A DNA stretch of 64,000 bases, from positions 372,001-436,000 of the forward strand of contig CATQJD010000005.1 in assembly GCA_958298945.1 (NCBI GenBank). Direction: 5' to 3'. Positions within the stretch are counted from its first letter, which is position 1. Every line of letters starts with the position of its first letter. Under the pieces are notes generated by a model that made no database searches, was not told the origin of the DNA, and saw only the letters and a program-made list of their open reading frames with translations. Of this stretch, positions 1 through 12,830 are shown one piece after another. The position numbers and the translations under genes are program-made. The DNA comes from Atherix ibis. Its lineage: Eukaryota > Arthropoda > Insecta > Diptera > Athericidae.

Positions 1-1040
1 GGAATATGAAGTAGTATGTTTTAGAGGAATATGAAGTAGTATGTTTAAGAGGAATATGAAATAGTATGTCTAAGAGGAATATGCAGTAGTATGTTTAAGA
101 CGAATATGAAGTAGTATGTTTAAGAGGAATATGAAGTAGTATGTTTAAGAGGAATATGAAGTAGTATGTTTAAGAGGAATATGAAGTAGTATGTTTAAGA
201 GGAATATGAAGTAGTATGTTTAAGAGAAATATGAAGTAGTATGTTTAAGAGGAATATGAAGTAGTATGTTTAAGAGGAATATGAAGTAGTATGTTTAAGA
301 GGAATATGAAATAGTATGTCTAAGAGGAATATGAAGTAGTATGTTTAAGAGGAATATGAAGTAGTATGTTTAAGAGGAATATGAAGTAGTATGTTTAAGA
401 GGAATATGAAGTAGTATAATTAAGAGGAATATGAAGTAGTATGTTTAAGAGGAATATGAAGTAGTATGTTTAAGAGGAATATGAAGTAGTATGTTTAAGA
501 GGAATATGAAATAGTATGTCTAAGAGGAATATGAAGTGGTATGTTTAAGAGGAATATGAAGTTGTATGTTTAAGAGGAATATGAAGTAGTATATTTAAGA
601 GGAATATGAAGTTGTATGTTTAAGAGGAATATGAAGTAGTATGTTTAAGAGGAATATGAAGTAGTATGTTTAAGAGGAATATGAAGTAGTATGTTTAAGA
701 GGAATATGAAATAGTATGTCTAAGAGGAATATGAAGTAGTATGTTTAAGAGGAATATGAAGTAGTATGTTTAAGAGGAATATGAAGTAGTATGTTTAAGA
801 AGAATATGAAGTAGTATGTTTAAGAGGAATATGAAATAGTATATTTAAGAGGAATATGAAGTTGTATATTTAAGAGGAATATGAAGTTGTATGTTTGAGA
901 GGAATATGAAGTAGTATGTTTAAGAGAAATATGAAGTAGCATGTTTAAGACGAAAATGAAGTAGTAGGTTTAAGAGGAATATGAAGTAGTATGTTTAAGA
1001 GGAATATGAAGTAGTATATTTAAGGGGAATATGAAGTCGT
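1..1040 (+). repeat. Duplicated block A, copy 1 (partner at 2972-3890)
   Basis: The opening series of variants reappears from 2972 in the same order: a TTTTAGAGG monomer, the linked G11A/T20C monomer, ATGCAG, then GACGAAT. The offset is 2,971 bp at the left (for example GAAAT at 226 and 3197). It falls to 2,846 bp from about position 500 (for example the GTTTGAGAGG monomer at 876 and 3722). The 125-bp difference means five monomers, including the ATAAT monomer near 416, are present here and absent from the partner. Homology can be followed to the GTCGT monomer near 1036. The left edge is cut by the window. Confidence 0.85.
126..150 (+). repeat. Exact consensus satellite monomer (reference copy)
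   Basis: This copy matches the majority base at all 25 positions and can serve as the reference. Monomer coordinates used in other entries count from its first G. It contains ATG at 6-8 and 16-18, the stops TGA at 7-9, TAG at 12-14 and TAA at 21-23, and TTAA at 20-23, the only palindromic tetramer. On the opposite strand the only stop is the TAA facing bases 20-22. The most common substitution variant in the window is G18 to A (ATGTT to ATATT). Others seen repeatedly are the linked pair G11A with T20C, T12A or A13T in the core, T20C, G2A (AGAAT) and A23C (TTACGAGG). Confidence 0.95.
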
Positions 1041-1500
1041 ATATTTAGGAGGAAAATGAAGTAGTATATTTAAGAGCAATATGACGTAGTATGTTTAAGA
1101 GGAATATGAAGAAGTATGTTTAAGAGGAATATGAAGTAGTATATTTAAGAGGAATATGAAGTAGTATGTTTAAGAGGAATATGAAGTAGTATATTTAAGA
1201 GGAATATGAAGTAGTATATTTAAGAGGAATATGAAGTAGTATATATAAAAGGAATATGAAGTAGTATATTTAAGAGGAATATGAAGTAGTATGTTTAAGA
1301 GGAATATGAAGAAGTATGTTTAAGACGAATATGAAGTAGTATATTTAAGAGGAATATGAAGTAGTATGTTTAAGAGGAATATGAAGTAGTATATTTAAGA
1401 GGAATATGAAGTAGTATATTTAAGAGGAATATGAAGTAGTATGTTTAAGAGGAATATGAAGTATTATGTTTAAGAGGAATATGAAGTAGTATGTTTAAGA
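776..1500 (+). repeat. 725-bp tandem duplication, copy 1
   Basis: A 29-monomer unit. Diagnostic monomers recur exactly 725 bp later: AGAAT at 801 and 1526, GTATATATAAAAGG around 1241 and 1966, and GTATT at 1461 and 2186. Intermediate variants (GTTGT, GCATG, GACGAAAATG, GTAGG, GTCGT, GAGCAATATGACG) keep the same order. The unit overlaps the right part of block A, so this duplication and the block A duplication are nested. Edges are uncertain by about one or two monomers because the flanks are consensus-like. Confidence 0.9.
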
Positions 1501-2225
1501 GGAATATGAAGTAGTATGTTTAAGAAGAATATGAAGTAGTATGTTTAAGAGGAATATGAAATAGTATATTTAAGAGGAATATGAAGTTGTATATTTAAGA
1601 GGAATATGAAGTTGTATGTTTGAGAGGAATATGAAGTAGTATGTTTAAGAGAAATATGAAGTAGCATGTTTAAGACGAAAATGAAGTAGTAGGTTTAAGA
1701 GGAATATGAAGTAGTATGTTTAAGAGGAATATGAAGTAGTATATTTAAGGGGAATATGAAGTCGTATATTTAGGAGGAAAATGAAGTAGTATATTTAAGA
1801 GCAATATGACGTAGTATGTTTAAGAGGAATATGAAGAAGTATGTTTAAGAGGAATATGAAGTAGTATATTTAAGAGGAATATGAAGTAGTATGTTTAAGA
1901 GGAATATGAAGTAGTATATTTAAGAGGAATATGAAGTAGTATATTTAAGAGGAATATGAAGTAGTATATATAAAAGGAATATGAAGTAGTATATTTAAGA
2001 GGAATATGAAGTAGTATGTTTAAGAGGAATATGAAGAAGTATGTTTAAGACGAATATGAAGTAGTATATTTAAGAGGAATATGAAGTAGTATGTTTAAGA
2101 GGAATATGAAGTAGTATATTTAAGAGGAATATGAAGTAGTATATTTAAGAGGAATATGAAGTAGTATGTTTAAGAGGAATATGAAGTATTATGTTTAAGA
2201 GGAATATGAAGTAGTATATTTAAGC
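1501..2225 (+). repeat. 725-bp tandem duplication, copy 2
   Basis: Second copy of the 29-monomer unit, nearly identical to 776-1500 through about 2210. It then diverges at a monomer ending TTTAAGC followed by GGAATAGGAAG. The partner block at 2972-3890 matches only the start of this unit, which suggests that the 725-bp duplication happened in this copy and not in the ancestor of both. Confidence 0.88.
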
Positions 2226-2350
2226 GGAATAGGAAGTAGTATATTTAAGAGGAATATGAAGTTGTATGTTTGAGAGGAATATGAAGTAGTATGTTTAAGA
2301 GGAATATGAAGTAGCATGTTTAAGAGGAATATGAAGTAGTACGTCTAAGA

Positions 2351-2371
2351 GGAATATGAAGTAGTATGTGA
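2351..2371 (+). repeat. 21-bp truncated monomer (TTAA deleted)
   Basis: The monomer reads ATGTGAGG where the consensus has ATGTTTAAGAGG, so four bases (TTAA) are missing. This is the first length variant in the window; monomer starts shift from 1 to 22 modulo 25. It lies between the end of the 725-bp duplication and the start of the next set of duplicated blocks, so it may sit near an old recombination junction. Confidence 0.9.
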
Positions 2372-2996
2372 GGAATATGAAGTAGTATATTTAAGAGGAA
2401 TATGAAGTAGTATATTTAAGAGGAATATGAAGTAGTATATTTAAGAGGAATATGAAGTACTATGTTTAAGTGGAATATGAAGTAGTATGTTTAAGAGAAA
2501 TATGAAGAAGTATATTTAAGAGGAAAATGAAGTAGTATATTTAAGAGGAATATGAAGTAGTATATTTAAGTGGAATATGCAGAAGTATATTTAAGAGGAA
2601 TATGAAGTAGTATATTTAAGAGGAATATGAAGTAGTATGCTTAAGAGGAATATGAAGTAGTATGTTTCAGAGGAATATGAAGTAGCATATTTAAGTGGAA
2701 TATGAAGTAGTATGTTTTAGAGGAATATGAAGTAGTATATTTAAGAGGAATATGAAGTAGTATATTTAAGAGGAATATGAAGTAGTATGTTTAAGAGGAA
2801 TATAAAACATTATGTTTAAGAGGAATATGATGTAGTATGTTTAAGAGGAATATGAAGTAGTATATTTAAGAGGAATATGATGTAGTATATTCAAGAGGAA
2901 TATGAACTAGTATGTTTAAGAGGAATATGAAGTAGTATGTATAAGAGGAATATGAAGAAGTATGTTTAATAGGAATATGAAGTAGTATGTTTTAGA
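2372..2996 (+). repeat. Duplicated block B, copy 1 (partner at about 4246-4870)
   Basis: Markers GTACTATG (GTAC at 2457 and 4331) and the strongly diverged ATAAAACATTATG monomer (starting 2797 and 4671) recur at an offset of 1,874 bp. That is 75 monomers less the single base lost in the 24-mer at 3847-3870. A third partial copy of the ATAAAACATT monomer starts at 3996, 675 bp before the last one. Blocks A and B are therefore interleaved: the ancestral order appears to be B-A, repeated with truncated versions. Confidence 0.87.
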
Positions 2997-3890
2997 GGAA
3001 TATGAAGTAGTATGTTTAAGAGGAATATGAAATAGTATGTCTAAGAGGAATATGCAGTAGTATGTTTAAGACGAATATGAAGTAGTATGTTTAAGAGGAA
3101 TATGAAGTAGTATGTTTAAGAGGAATATGAAGTAGTATGTTTAAGAGGAATATGAAGTAGTATGTTTAAGAGGAATATGAAGTAGTATGTTTAAGAGAAA
3201 TATGAAGTAGTATGTTTAAGAGGAATATGAAGTAGTATGTTTAAGAGGAATATGAAGTAGTATGTTTAAGAGGAATATGAAATAGTATGTCTAAGAGGAA
3301 TATGAAGTAGTATGTTTAAGAGGAATATGAAGTAGTATGTTTAAGAGGAATATGAAATAGTATGTCTAAGAGGAATATGAAGTGGTATGTTTAAGAGGAA
3401 TATGAAGTTGTATGTTTAAGAGGAATATGAAGTAGTATATTTAAGAGGAATATGAAGTTGTATGTTTAAGAGGAATATGAAGTAGTATGTTTAAGAGGAA
3501 TATGAAGTAGTATGTTTAAGAGGAATATGAAGTAGTATGTTTAAGAGGAATATGAAATAGTATGTCTAAGAGGAATATGAAGTAGTATGTTTAAGAGGAA
3601 TATGAAGTAGTATGTTTAAGAGGAATATGAAGTAGTATGTTTAAGAAGAATATGAAGTAGTATGTTTAAGAGGAATATGAAATAGTATATTTAAGAGGAA
3701 TATGAAGTTGTATATTTAAGAGGAATATGAAGTTGTATGTTTGAGAGGAATATGAAGTAGTATGTTTAAGAGAAATATGAAGTAGCATGTTTAAGACGAA
3801 AATGAAGTAGTAGGTTTAAGAGGAATATGAAGTAGTATGTTTAAGAGGAATATGAAGTAGTATATTTAGGGGAATATGAAGTCGTATATT
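2972..3890 (+). repeat. Duplicated block A, copy 2
   Basis: Partner of 1-1040. Compared with copy 1 it lacks five monomers between about 3321 and 3347. It also carries a one-base deletion in the 24-mer at 3847-3870 (TTTAGGGGAAT against TTTAAGGGGAAT at about 1021). The deletion is absent from copy 1 and from the 725-bp copy near 1746, so it arose after the duplication. Confidence 0.85.
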
Positions 3891-3945
3891 TAAGAGGAAT
3901 ATGAAGTAGTATATTTAAGAGGAATATGAAGTACTTTATTTAAGT

Positions 3946-4945
3946 GGAATATGAAGTAGTATGTTTAAGAGGAATATGAAGTAGTATGTTTAAGAGGAAT
4001 ATAAAACATTATGTTTAAGAGGAATATGATGTAGTATGTTTAAGAGGAATATGAAGTAGTATATTTAAGAGGAATATGAAGTAGTATATTCAAGAGGAAT
4101 ATGAACTAGTATGTTTAAGAGGAATATGAAGTAGTATGTATAAGAGGAATATGAAGAAGTATGTTTAATAGGAATATGAAGTAGTATGTTTTAGAGGAAT
4201 ATGAAGTAGTATGTTTAAGAGGAATATGAAATAGTATGTCTAAGAAGAATATGCAGTAGTATGTTTAAGAGGAATATGAAGTAGTATATTTAAGAGGAAT
4301 ATGAAGTAGTATATTTAAGAGGAATATGAAGTACTATGTTTAAGTGGAATATGAAGTAGTATGTTTAAGAGAAATATGAAGAAGTTTATTTAAGAGGAAA
4401 ATGAAGTAGTATATTTAAGAGGAATATGAAGTAGTATATTTAAGAGGAATATGCAGAAGTATATTTAAGAGGAATATGAAGTAGTATATTTAAGAGGAAT
4501 ATGAAGTAGTATGCTTAAGAGGAATATGAAGTAGTATGTTTCAGAGGAATATGAAGTAGCATATTTAAGAGGAATATGAAGTAGTATGTTTTAGAGGAAT
4601 ATGAAGTAGTATATTTAAGAGGAGTATGAAGTAGTATATTTAAGAGGAATATGAAGTAGTATGTTTAAGAGGAATATAAAACATTATGTTTAAGAGGAAT
4701 ATGATGTAGTATGTTTAAGAGGAATATGAAGTAGTATATTTAAGAGGAATATGAAGTAGTATATTCAAGAGGAATATGAACTAGTATGTTTAAGAGGAAT
4801 ATGAAGTAGTATGTATAAGAGGAATATGAAGAAGTATGTTTAATAGGAATATGAAGTAGTATGTTTTAGAGGAATATGAAGTAGTATGTTTAAGAGGAAT
4901 ATGAAATAGTATGTCTAAGAGGAATATGCAGTAGTATGTTTAAGA
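3946..4945 (+). repeat. Short repeats of block B/A junction, offset 675 bp
   Basis: The series ATAAAACATT, GATGTAG, ATATTCAAG, GAACTAG, GTATGTATAAG, GAAGAAG, TTTAATAGG, TTTTAGAGG occurs from 3996 and again from 4671. It is the same series that precedes block A at 2797-2996. Block A starts are therefore found at 1, 2972, 4171 and 4846; only the first two are long, the others ending after a few monomers. Confidence 0.85.
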
Positions 4946-5199
4946 GGAATATGAAGTAGTATGTTTAAGAGGAATATGAAGTAGTATGTTTAAGAGGAAT
5001 ATGAAGTAGTATGTTTAAGAGGAATATGAAGTAGTATGCTTAAGAGGAATATGAAGTAGTATGTTTAAGAGAAATATGAAGTAGTATGTTTAAGAGGAAT
5101 ATGAAGTAGTATATTTAAGAGGAATATGAAGTAGTAAATTTAAGAGGAATATGAAGTAGTATGTTTAAGAGGAATATGATGTAGTATATTCAAGAGGAA

Positions 5200-7800
5200 T
5201 ATGAAGTAGTGTGTTTAAGAGGAATATAAAGTAGTATGTATAAGAGGAATATGAAGATTTATGTTTAAGAGGAATATGAAGTAGTATGTTTAAGAGGAAT
5301 ATGAAGTAGTATATTTAAGAGGAATATGAAGTAGTAAATTTAAGAGGAATATGAAGTAGTATGTTTAAGAGGAATATGAAGTAGTATATTCAAGAGGAAT
5401 ATGAAATAGTGTGTTTAAGAGGAATATGAAGTAGTATGTATAAGAGGAATATGAAGATTTATGTTTAAGAGGAATATAAAATAGTATGTTTAAGAGGAAT
5501 ATGAAGTAGTATGTTTAAGAGGAATATGAAGTAGTATGTTTAAGAGGAATATGAAATAGTATGTCTAAGAGGAATATGAAGTAGTATGTTTAAGAGGAAT
5601 ATGAAGTAGTATGTTTAAGAGGAATATGAAGTAGTATGTTTAAGAGGAATATGAAGCAGTATGTTTAAGAGGAATATGAAGTAGTATGTTTAAGAGGAAT
5701 ATAAAGTAGTATGTTTAAGAGGAATATGAAGTAGTATGTTTAAGAGGAATATGAAATAGTATGTCTAAGAGGAATATGAAGTGGTATGTTTAAGAGGAAT
5801 ATGAAGTTGTATGTTTAAGAGGAATATGAAGTAGTATATTTAAGAGGAATATGAAGTTGTATGTTTAAGAGGAATATGAAGTAGTATGTTTAAGAGGAAT
5901 ATGAAGTAGTATGTTTAAGAGGAATATGAAGTAGTATGTTTAAGAGGAATATGAAGTAGTATGTTTAAGAGGAATATGAAATAGTATATTTAAGAGGAAT
6001 ATGAAGTAGTATATTTAAGAGGAATATGAAGTTGTATGTTTGAAAGGAATATGAAGTAGTATGTTTAAGAGAAATATGAAGTAGCATGTTTAAGACGAAT
6101 ATGAAGTAGTAGGTTTAAGAGGAATATGAAGTAGTATGTTTAAGAGGAATATGAAGTAGTATATTTAAGAGGAATATGAAGTCGTATATTTAAGAGGAAT
6201 ATGACGTAGTATATTTAAGAGGAATATGAAGTACTTTATTTAAGTGGAATATGAAGTAGTATGTTTAAGAGGAATATGAAGTAGTATGTTTAAGAGGAAT
6301 ATGAAGTAGTATGTTTAAGAGGAATATTAAGTAGTATGCTTAAGAGGAATATGAAGTAGTATGCTTAAGAGGAATATGAAGTAGTATGTTTAAGAGGAAT
6401 ATGAAGTAGTATATTTAAGAGGAATATGAAGTAGTATGTTTAAGAGAAATATGAAGTAGTATGTTTAAGAGGAATATGAAGTAGTATGTTTAAGAGGAAT
6501 ATGAAGTAGTATGCTTAAGAGGAATATGAAGTAGTATATTTAAGAGGAATATGAAGTAGTATGTTTAAGAGAAATATAAAGTAGTATATTTAAGAGGAAT
6601 ATGAAGTAGTATGTTTAAGAGAAATATGAAGTAGTATGTTTAAGAGGAATATGAAGTAGTATGCTTAAGAGGAATATGAAGTATTATGCTTAAGAGGAAT
6701 ATGAAGTAGTATATTTAAGAGGAATATGAAGAAATATATTTAAGAGGAAAATGAAGTAGTATATTTAAGAGTAATATGACGTAGTATGTTTAAGAGGAAT
6801 ATGCAGTAGTATAATTAAGAGGCATATGAAGTAGTATATTTAAGAGGAATATGAAGTAGTATGTTTAAGAGGAATATGAAGTAGTATGTTTAAGAGGAAT
6901 GTGAAGTAGTATATTTAAGAGGAATATGAAGTAGTATGTTTAAGAGGAATATGAAGTAGTATATTTAAGAGGAATATGAACTAGTATATTTAAGAGGAAT
7001 ATGAAGTAGTATGTTTAATAGGAATATGAAGTAGTATGTTTAAGAGGAATATGAAGTAGTATATTTAAGAGGAATATGAAGTAGTATATTTAAGAGGAAT
7101 ATGAAGTTGTATGTTTGAGAGGAATATGAAGTAGTATGTTTAAGAGGAATATGAAGTAGCATGTTTAAAATGTATATGAAGTAGTACGTTTAAGAGGAAT
7201 ATGAAGTAGTATGTGCAAGAGGAATATGAAGTAGTTTATTTAAGAGGAATATGAAGTAGTATATTTAAGAGGAATGTGAAGTAGTATATTTAAGAGGAAT
7301 ATGAAGTACTATGTTTAAGTGGAATATGAAGTAGTATGTTTAAGAGGAATATGAACTAGTATGTTTAAGAGGAATATGAAGTAGTATGTTTAAGAGGAAT
7401 ATGAAGTAGTATGTTTAAGAGGAATATGAAGTAGTATGCATAAGAGGAATATGAAGTAGTATATTTAAGAGGAATATGAAGAAGTATATTTAAGAGGAAA
7501 ATGAAGTAGTATATTTAAGAGGAATATTAAGTAGTATATTTAAGAGGAATATGCAGTAGTATATTTAAGAGGAATATGAAGTAGTATATTTAAGAGGAAT
7601 ATGAAGTAGTATGCTTAAAAGGAATATGAAGTAGTATGTTTAAGAGGAATATGAAGTAGTATGTTTAAGAGGAATATGAAGTAGTATATTTAAGAGGAAT
7701 ATGAAGTAGTATATTTAAGAGAAATATGAAGTAGTATGTTTAAGAGGAATATAAAACATTATGTTTAAGAGGAATATGAATTAGTTTATTTAAGAGGAAT
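5200..7800 (+). repeat. About 3.2 kb higher-order block C, copy 1
   Basis: Markers recur roughly 3.1-3.3 kb downstream: GATTTATG at 5256 and 5456 against 8481 and 8681 (offset 3,225, each pair 200 bp apart); CGAAT plus GTAGG at 6096 against 9371 (3,275); the GAAAATG monomer near 6731 against 9831 (3,100); GCATAAG at 7438 against 10637 (3,199); ATAAAACATT at 7751 against 10950 (3,199). The changing offset shows whole monomers gained or lost in one copy. Edges are approximate. Confidence 0.75.
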
Positions 7801-8429
7801 ATGAAGTTTTATAATTAAGAGGAATATGAAGTAGTATATTTAAGAGGAATATGAAGTAGTATGTTTAAGAGGAATATGAAGTAGTATGTTTAAGAGGAAT
7901 ATGAAGTAGTACGTTTAAGAGGAATATGAAGTAGTATGTTTAAGAGGAAAATGAAGTAGTATGTTTAAGAGGAATATGAAATAGTATGTCTAAGAGGAAT
8001 ATGAAGTAGTATGTTTAAGAGGAATATGAAGTAGTATGTTTAAGAGGAATATGAAGTAGTATATTTAAGAGGAATATGAAGTAGTAAATTTAAGAGGAAT
8101 ATGAAGTAGTATGTTTAAGAGGAATATGAAGTAGTATGTTTAAGAGGAATATGAAGTAGTATGCTTAAGAGGAATATGAAGTAGTATATTTAAGAGGAAT
8201 ATGAAGAAGTTTATTTAAGAGGAATATGAAGTAGTATATTTAAGAGGAATATGAAGTAGTATGTTTAAGAGGAATATGCAGTAATATATTTAAGAGGAAT
8301 ATAAAGTAGTATATTTAAGAGGAATATGAAGTAGTATGTGTAAGAGGAATATGAAGTAGTATGTTTAAGAGGAATATGAAGTAGTATGTTTAAGAGGAAT
8401 ATGAAGTAGTATATTCAAGAGGAATATGA

Positions 8430-10970
8430 AGTAGTGTGTTCAAGAGGAACATGAAGTAGTATGTATAAGAGGAATATGAAGATTTATGTTTAAGAGGAAT
8501 GTGAAGTAGTATGTTTAAGAGGAATATGAAGTAGTATATTTAAGAGGAATATGAAGTAGTAAATTTAAGAGGAATATGAAGTAGTATGTTTAAGAGGAAT
8601 ATGAAGTAGTATATTCAAGAGGAATATGAAATAGTGTGTTTAAGATGAATATGAAGTAGTATGTATAAGAGGAATATGAAGATTTATGTTTAAGAGGAAT
8701 ATGAAGTAGTATGTTTAAGAGGAATATGAAGTAGTATGTTTAAGAGGAATATGAAATAGTATGTTTAAGAGGAATATGAAATAGTAATTCTAAGAGGAAT
8801 ATGAAGTAGTATGTTTAAGAAGAATATGAAGTAGTATGTTTAAGAGGAATATGAAGTAGTATGTTTAAGAGGAATATGAAGTAGTATGTTTAAGAGGAAT
8901 ATGAAGTAGTATGTTTAAGAGGAATAATAAGAAGTATGTTTAAGAGGAATATGAAGTAGTATGTTTAAGAGGAATATGAAATAGTATGTCTAAGAGGAAT
9001 ATGAAGTAGTATATTTAAGAGGAATATGAAGTTGTATGTTTAAGAGGAATATGAAGTAGTATGTTTAAGAGGAATATGAAGTAGTATGTTTAAGAGAAAT
9101 ATGAAGTAGTATGTTTAAGAGGAATATGAAATAGTATGTCTAAGAGGAATATGAAGTAGTATGTTTAAGAGGAATATGAAGTAGTATGTTTAAGAGGAAT
9201 ATGAAGTAGTATGTTTATGAGGAATATGAAGTAGTATGTTTAAGAGGAATATGAAGTAGTATATTTAAGAGGAATATGAAGTAGTATATTTAAGAGGAAT
9301 ATGAAGTTGCATGTTTGAGAGGAATATGAAGTAGTATGTTTAAGAGGAATATGAAGTAGCATGTTTAAGACGAATATGAAGTACTAGGTTTAAGAGGAAT
9401 ATGAAGTAGTATGTTTAAGAGGAATATGAAGTAGTATATTTAAGAGGAATATGAAGTCGTATATTTAAGAGTAATATGAAGTAGTATATTTAAGAGGAAT
9501 ATGAAGTACTTTATTTTAGTGGAATATGAAGTAGTATGTTTAAGAGGAATATGAAGTAGTATGTTTAAAAGGAATATGAAGTAGTATGTTTAAGAGGAAT
9601 ATGAAGTAGTATGCTTAAGAGGAATATGAAGTAGTATGCTTAAGAGGAATATGAAGCAGTATGTTTAAGAGGAATATGAAGTAGTATATTTAAGAGGAAT
9701 ATTAAGTAGTATGTTTAATAGAAATATGAAGTAGTATGTTTAAGAAGAATATGAAGTAGTATGCTTAAGAGGAATATGAAGTAGTATGCTTAAGAGGAAT
9801 ATGAAGTAGTATATTTAAGAGGAATATGAAGAAGTATATTTAAGAGGAAAATGAAGTAGTATATTTAAGAGGAATATGACGTAGTATGTTTAAGAGGAAT
9901 ATGCAGTAGTATATTTAAGAGGAATATGAAGTAGTATATTTAAGAGGAATATGAAGTAGTATGTTTAAGAGGAATATGAAGTAGTATGTTTAAGAGGAAT
10001 ATGAAGTAGTATATTTAAGAGGAATATGAAGTAGTATGTTTAAGAGGAATATGAAGTAGTATATTTAAGAGGAATATGAAGTAGTATATTTAAGAGGAAT
10101 ATGAAGTAGTATGTTTAATAGGAATATGAAGTCGTATGTTTAAGAGGAATATGAAGTAGTATATTTAAGAGGAATATGAAGTAGTATATTTAAGAGGAAT
10201 ATGAAGTTGTATGTTTGAGGGGAATATGAAGTAGTATGTTTAAGAGGAATATGAAGTAGCATGTTTAAAAGGAATATGAAGTAGTACGTTTAAGAGGAAT
10301 ATGAAGTAGTATGTGTAAGAGGAATATGAAGTAGTATATTTAAGAGGAATATGAAGTAGTATATTGAAGAGGAATATGAAGTAGTATATTTAAGAGGAAT
10401 ATGAAGTACTATTTTAAGTGGAATATGAAGTAGTATGTTTAAGAGGAATATGAAGTAGTATGTTTAAGAGGAATATGAAGTAGTATGTTTAAGAGGAATA
10501 TGAAGTAGTATGTTTAAGAGGAATATGAAGTAGTATATTTGAGAGGAATATGGAGTAGTGTATTTAAGAGGAATATGAAGTAGTATGCTTAAGAGGAATA
10601 TGAAGTAGTATGTTTAAGAGGAATATGAAGTAGTATGCATAAGAGGAATATGAAGTAGTATATTTAAGAGGAATATGAAGAAGTATATTTAAGAGGAAAA
10701 TGAAGTAGTATATTTAAGAGGAATATGAAGTAGTATATTTAAGAGGAATATGCAGTAGTATATTTAAGAGGAATATGAAGTAGTATATTTAAGAGGAATA
10801 TGAAGTAGTATGCTTAAAAGGAATATGAAGTAGTATGTTTAAGAGGAATATGAAGTAGTATGTTTAAGAGGAATATGAAGTAGTATATTTAAGAGGAATA
10901 TGAAGTAGTATATTTAAGAGAAATATGAAGTAGTATGTTTAAGAGGAATATAAAACATTATGTTTAAGAG
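8430..10970 (+). repeat. About 3.2 kb higher-order block C, copy 2
   Basis: Second copy of the unit at 5.2-7.8 kb, carrying the same ordered markers. It contains one private single-base deletion, in the 24-mer at 10396-10419 (GTACTATTTTAAG), which is not present at the matching GTACTATG monomer near 7306 in copy 1. Confidence 0.75.
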
Positions 10971-12365
10971 GAATATGATGTAGTATGTTTAAGAGGAATA
11001 TGAAGTAGTATATTTAAGAGGAATATGTAGTAGTATATTCAAGAGGAATATGAAGTAGTATGTTTAAGAGGAATATGAAGTAGTATGTATAAGAGGAATA
11101 TGAAGAAGTATGTTTAAGAGGAATATGAAGTAGTATGTTTAAGAGGAATAAGAAGTAGTTTATTTAAGAGGAATATGAAGTTTTATAATTAAGAGGAATA
11201 TGAAGTAGTATATTTAAAAGGAATATGAAGTAGTATGTTTAAGAGAAATATGAAGTAGTATGTTTAAGAGGAATATGAAGTAGTATGTTTAAGAGGAATA
11301 TGAAGTAGTATGTTTAAGAGGAACATGAAGTAGTATGTTTAAGAGGAATATGAAATAGTATGTCTAAGAGGAATATGAAGTAGTATGTTTAAGAGGAATA
11401 TGAAGTAGTATGTTTAAGAGGAATATGAAGTAGTATGTTTAAGAGGAATATGAAGTAGTATGTTTAAGAGGAATATGAAGTAGTATATTTGAGAGGAATA
11501 TGAAGTAGTATGCTTAAGAGAAATATGAAGTAGTATGTTTAAGAGGAATATGAAATAGTATGTCTAAGAGGAATATGAAGTAGTATGTTTAAGAGGATAA
11601 TGAAGTAGTATGTTTAAGAAGAATATGAAGTATTATATTTAAGAGGAATATGAAGTAGTATGTTTAAGAGGAATATGAAGTAGTATGTTTAAGAGGAATA
11701 TGAAGTAGTATGTTTAAGAGGAATATGAAGTAGTATGTTTAAGAGGAATATGAAATAGTATGTTTAAGAGGAATATGAAGTAGTATATTTAAGAGGAATA
11801 TGAAGTAGTAAATTTAAGAGGAATATGAAGTAGTATGTTTAAGAGGAATATGAAGTAGTATGTTTAAGAGGAATATGCAGTAATATATTTAAGAGGAATA
11901 TGAAGTAGTATATTTAAGAGGAATATGAAGTAGTATGTGTAAGAGGAATATGAAGTAGTATGTTTAAGATGAATATGAAGTAGCATATTTAAGAGGAATA
12001 TGAAGTAGTATGTTTAAGAGGAATATGAAGTAGTATATTTAAGAGGAATATGACGTAGTATATTTAAGAGGAATATGAAGTAGTATGTTTAAGAGGAATA
12101 TGAAACATTATGTTTAAGAGGAATATGAAGAAGTATGTTTAAGAGGAATATGAAGTAGTATGTTTAAGAGGAATATGAAGTAGTTTATTTAAGAGGAATA
12201 TGAAGTAGTATATTTAAGAGGAATATGAAGTAGTATATTTAAGAGGAATTTGAAGTAGTATGTTTAAGAGGAATATGAAGTAGTATGTTTAAGAGGAATA
12301 TGAAGTAGTATGTTTCAGAGGAATATGAAATAGTATGTTTAAGAGGAATATGAAGCAGTATGTTT

Positions 12366-12830
12366 AAGAGGAATATGAAATAGTATGTCTAAGAGGAATA
12401 TGAAGTAGTATGTTTAAGAGGAATATGAAGTAGTATGTTTAAGAGGAATATGAAGTAGTATGTTTCAGAGGAATATGAAGTAGTATGTTTAAGAGGAATA
12501 TGAAGTAGTATGTTTAAGAGGAATATGAAGTAGTATGTTTAAGAGGAATATGAAGTAGTATGTTTAAGAGGAATATGAAATAGTATGTCTAAGAGGAATA
12601 TGAAGTAGTATGTTTAAGAGGAATATGAAGTAGTATGTTTAAGAGGAATATGAAGTAGTATGTTTAAGAGGAATATGAAGTAGTATGTTTCAGAGGAATA
12701 TGAAGTAGTATGTTTAAGAGGAATATGAAGTAGTATGTTTAAGAGGAATATGAAGTAGTATGTTTAAGAGGAATATGAAGTAGTATGTTTAAGAGGAATA
12801 TGAAATAGTATGTCTAAGAGGAATATGAAG
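12366..12830 (+). repeat. Local 200/225-bp periodicity
   Basis: The linked G11A/T20C monomer (GAAATAGTATGTCTAAG) recurs with its TAGTATGTCT at 12381, 12581 and 12806, that is at 200 and 225 bp. The TTTCAGAGG monomer recurs at 12466 and 12691 (225 bp). These are eight- and nine-monomer units separated by near-consensus monomers, the shortest regular higher-order pattern in the left half. Confidence 0.8.

Noticed and set aside
1242..1251. TATA-box-like TATATAAAAG (also at 1967-1976)
   Set aside because: It is a two- or three-base variant of the monomer, present twice only because of the 725-bp duplication, with no gene downstream.
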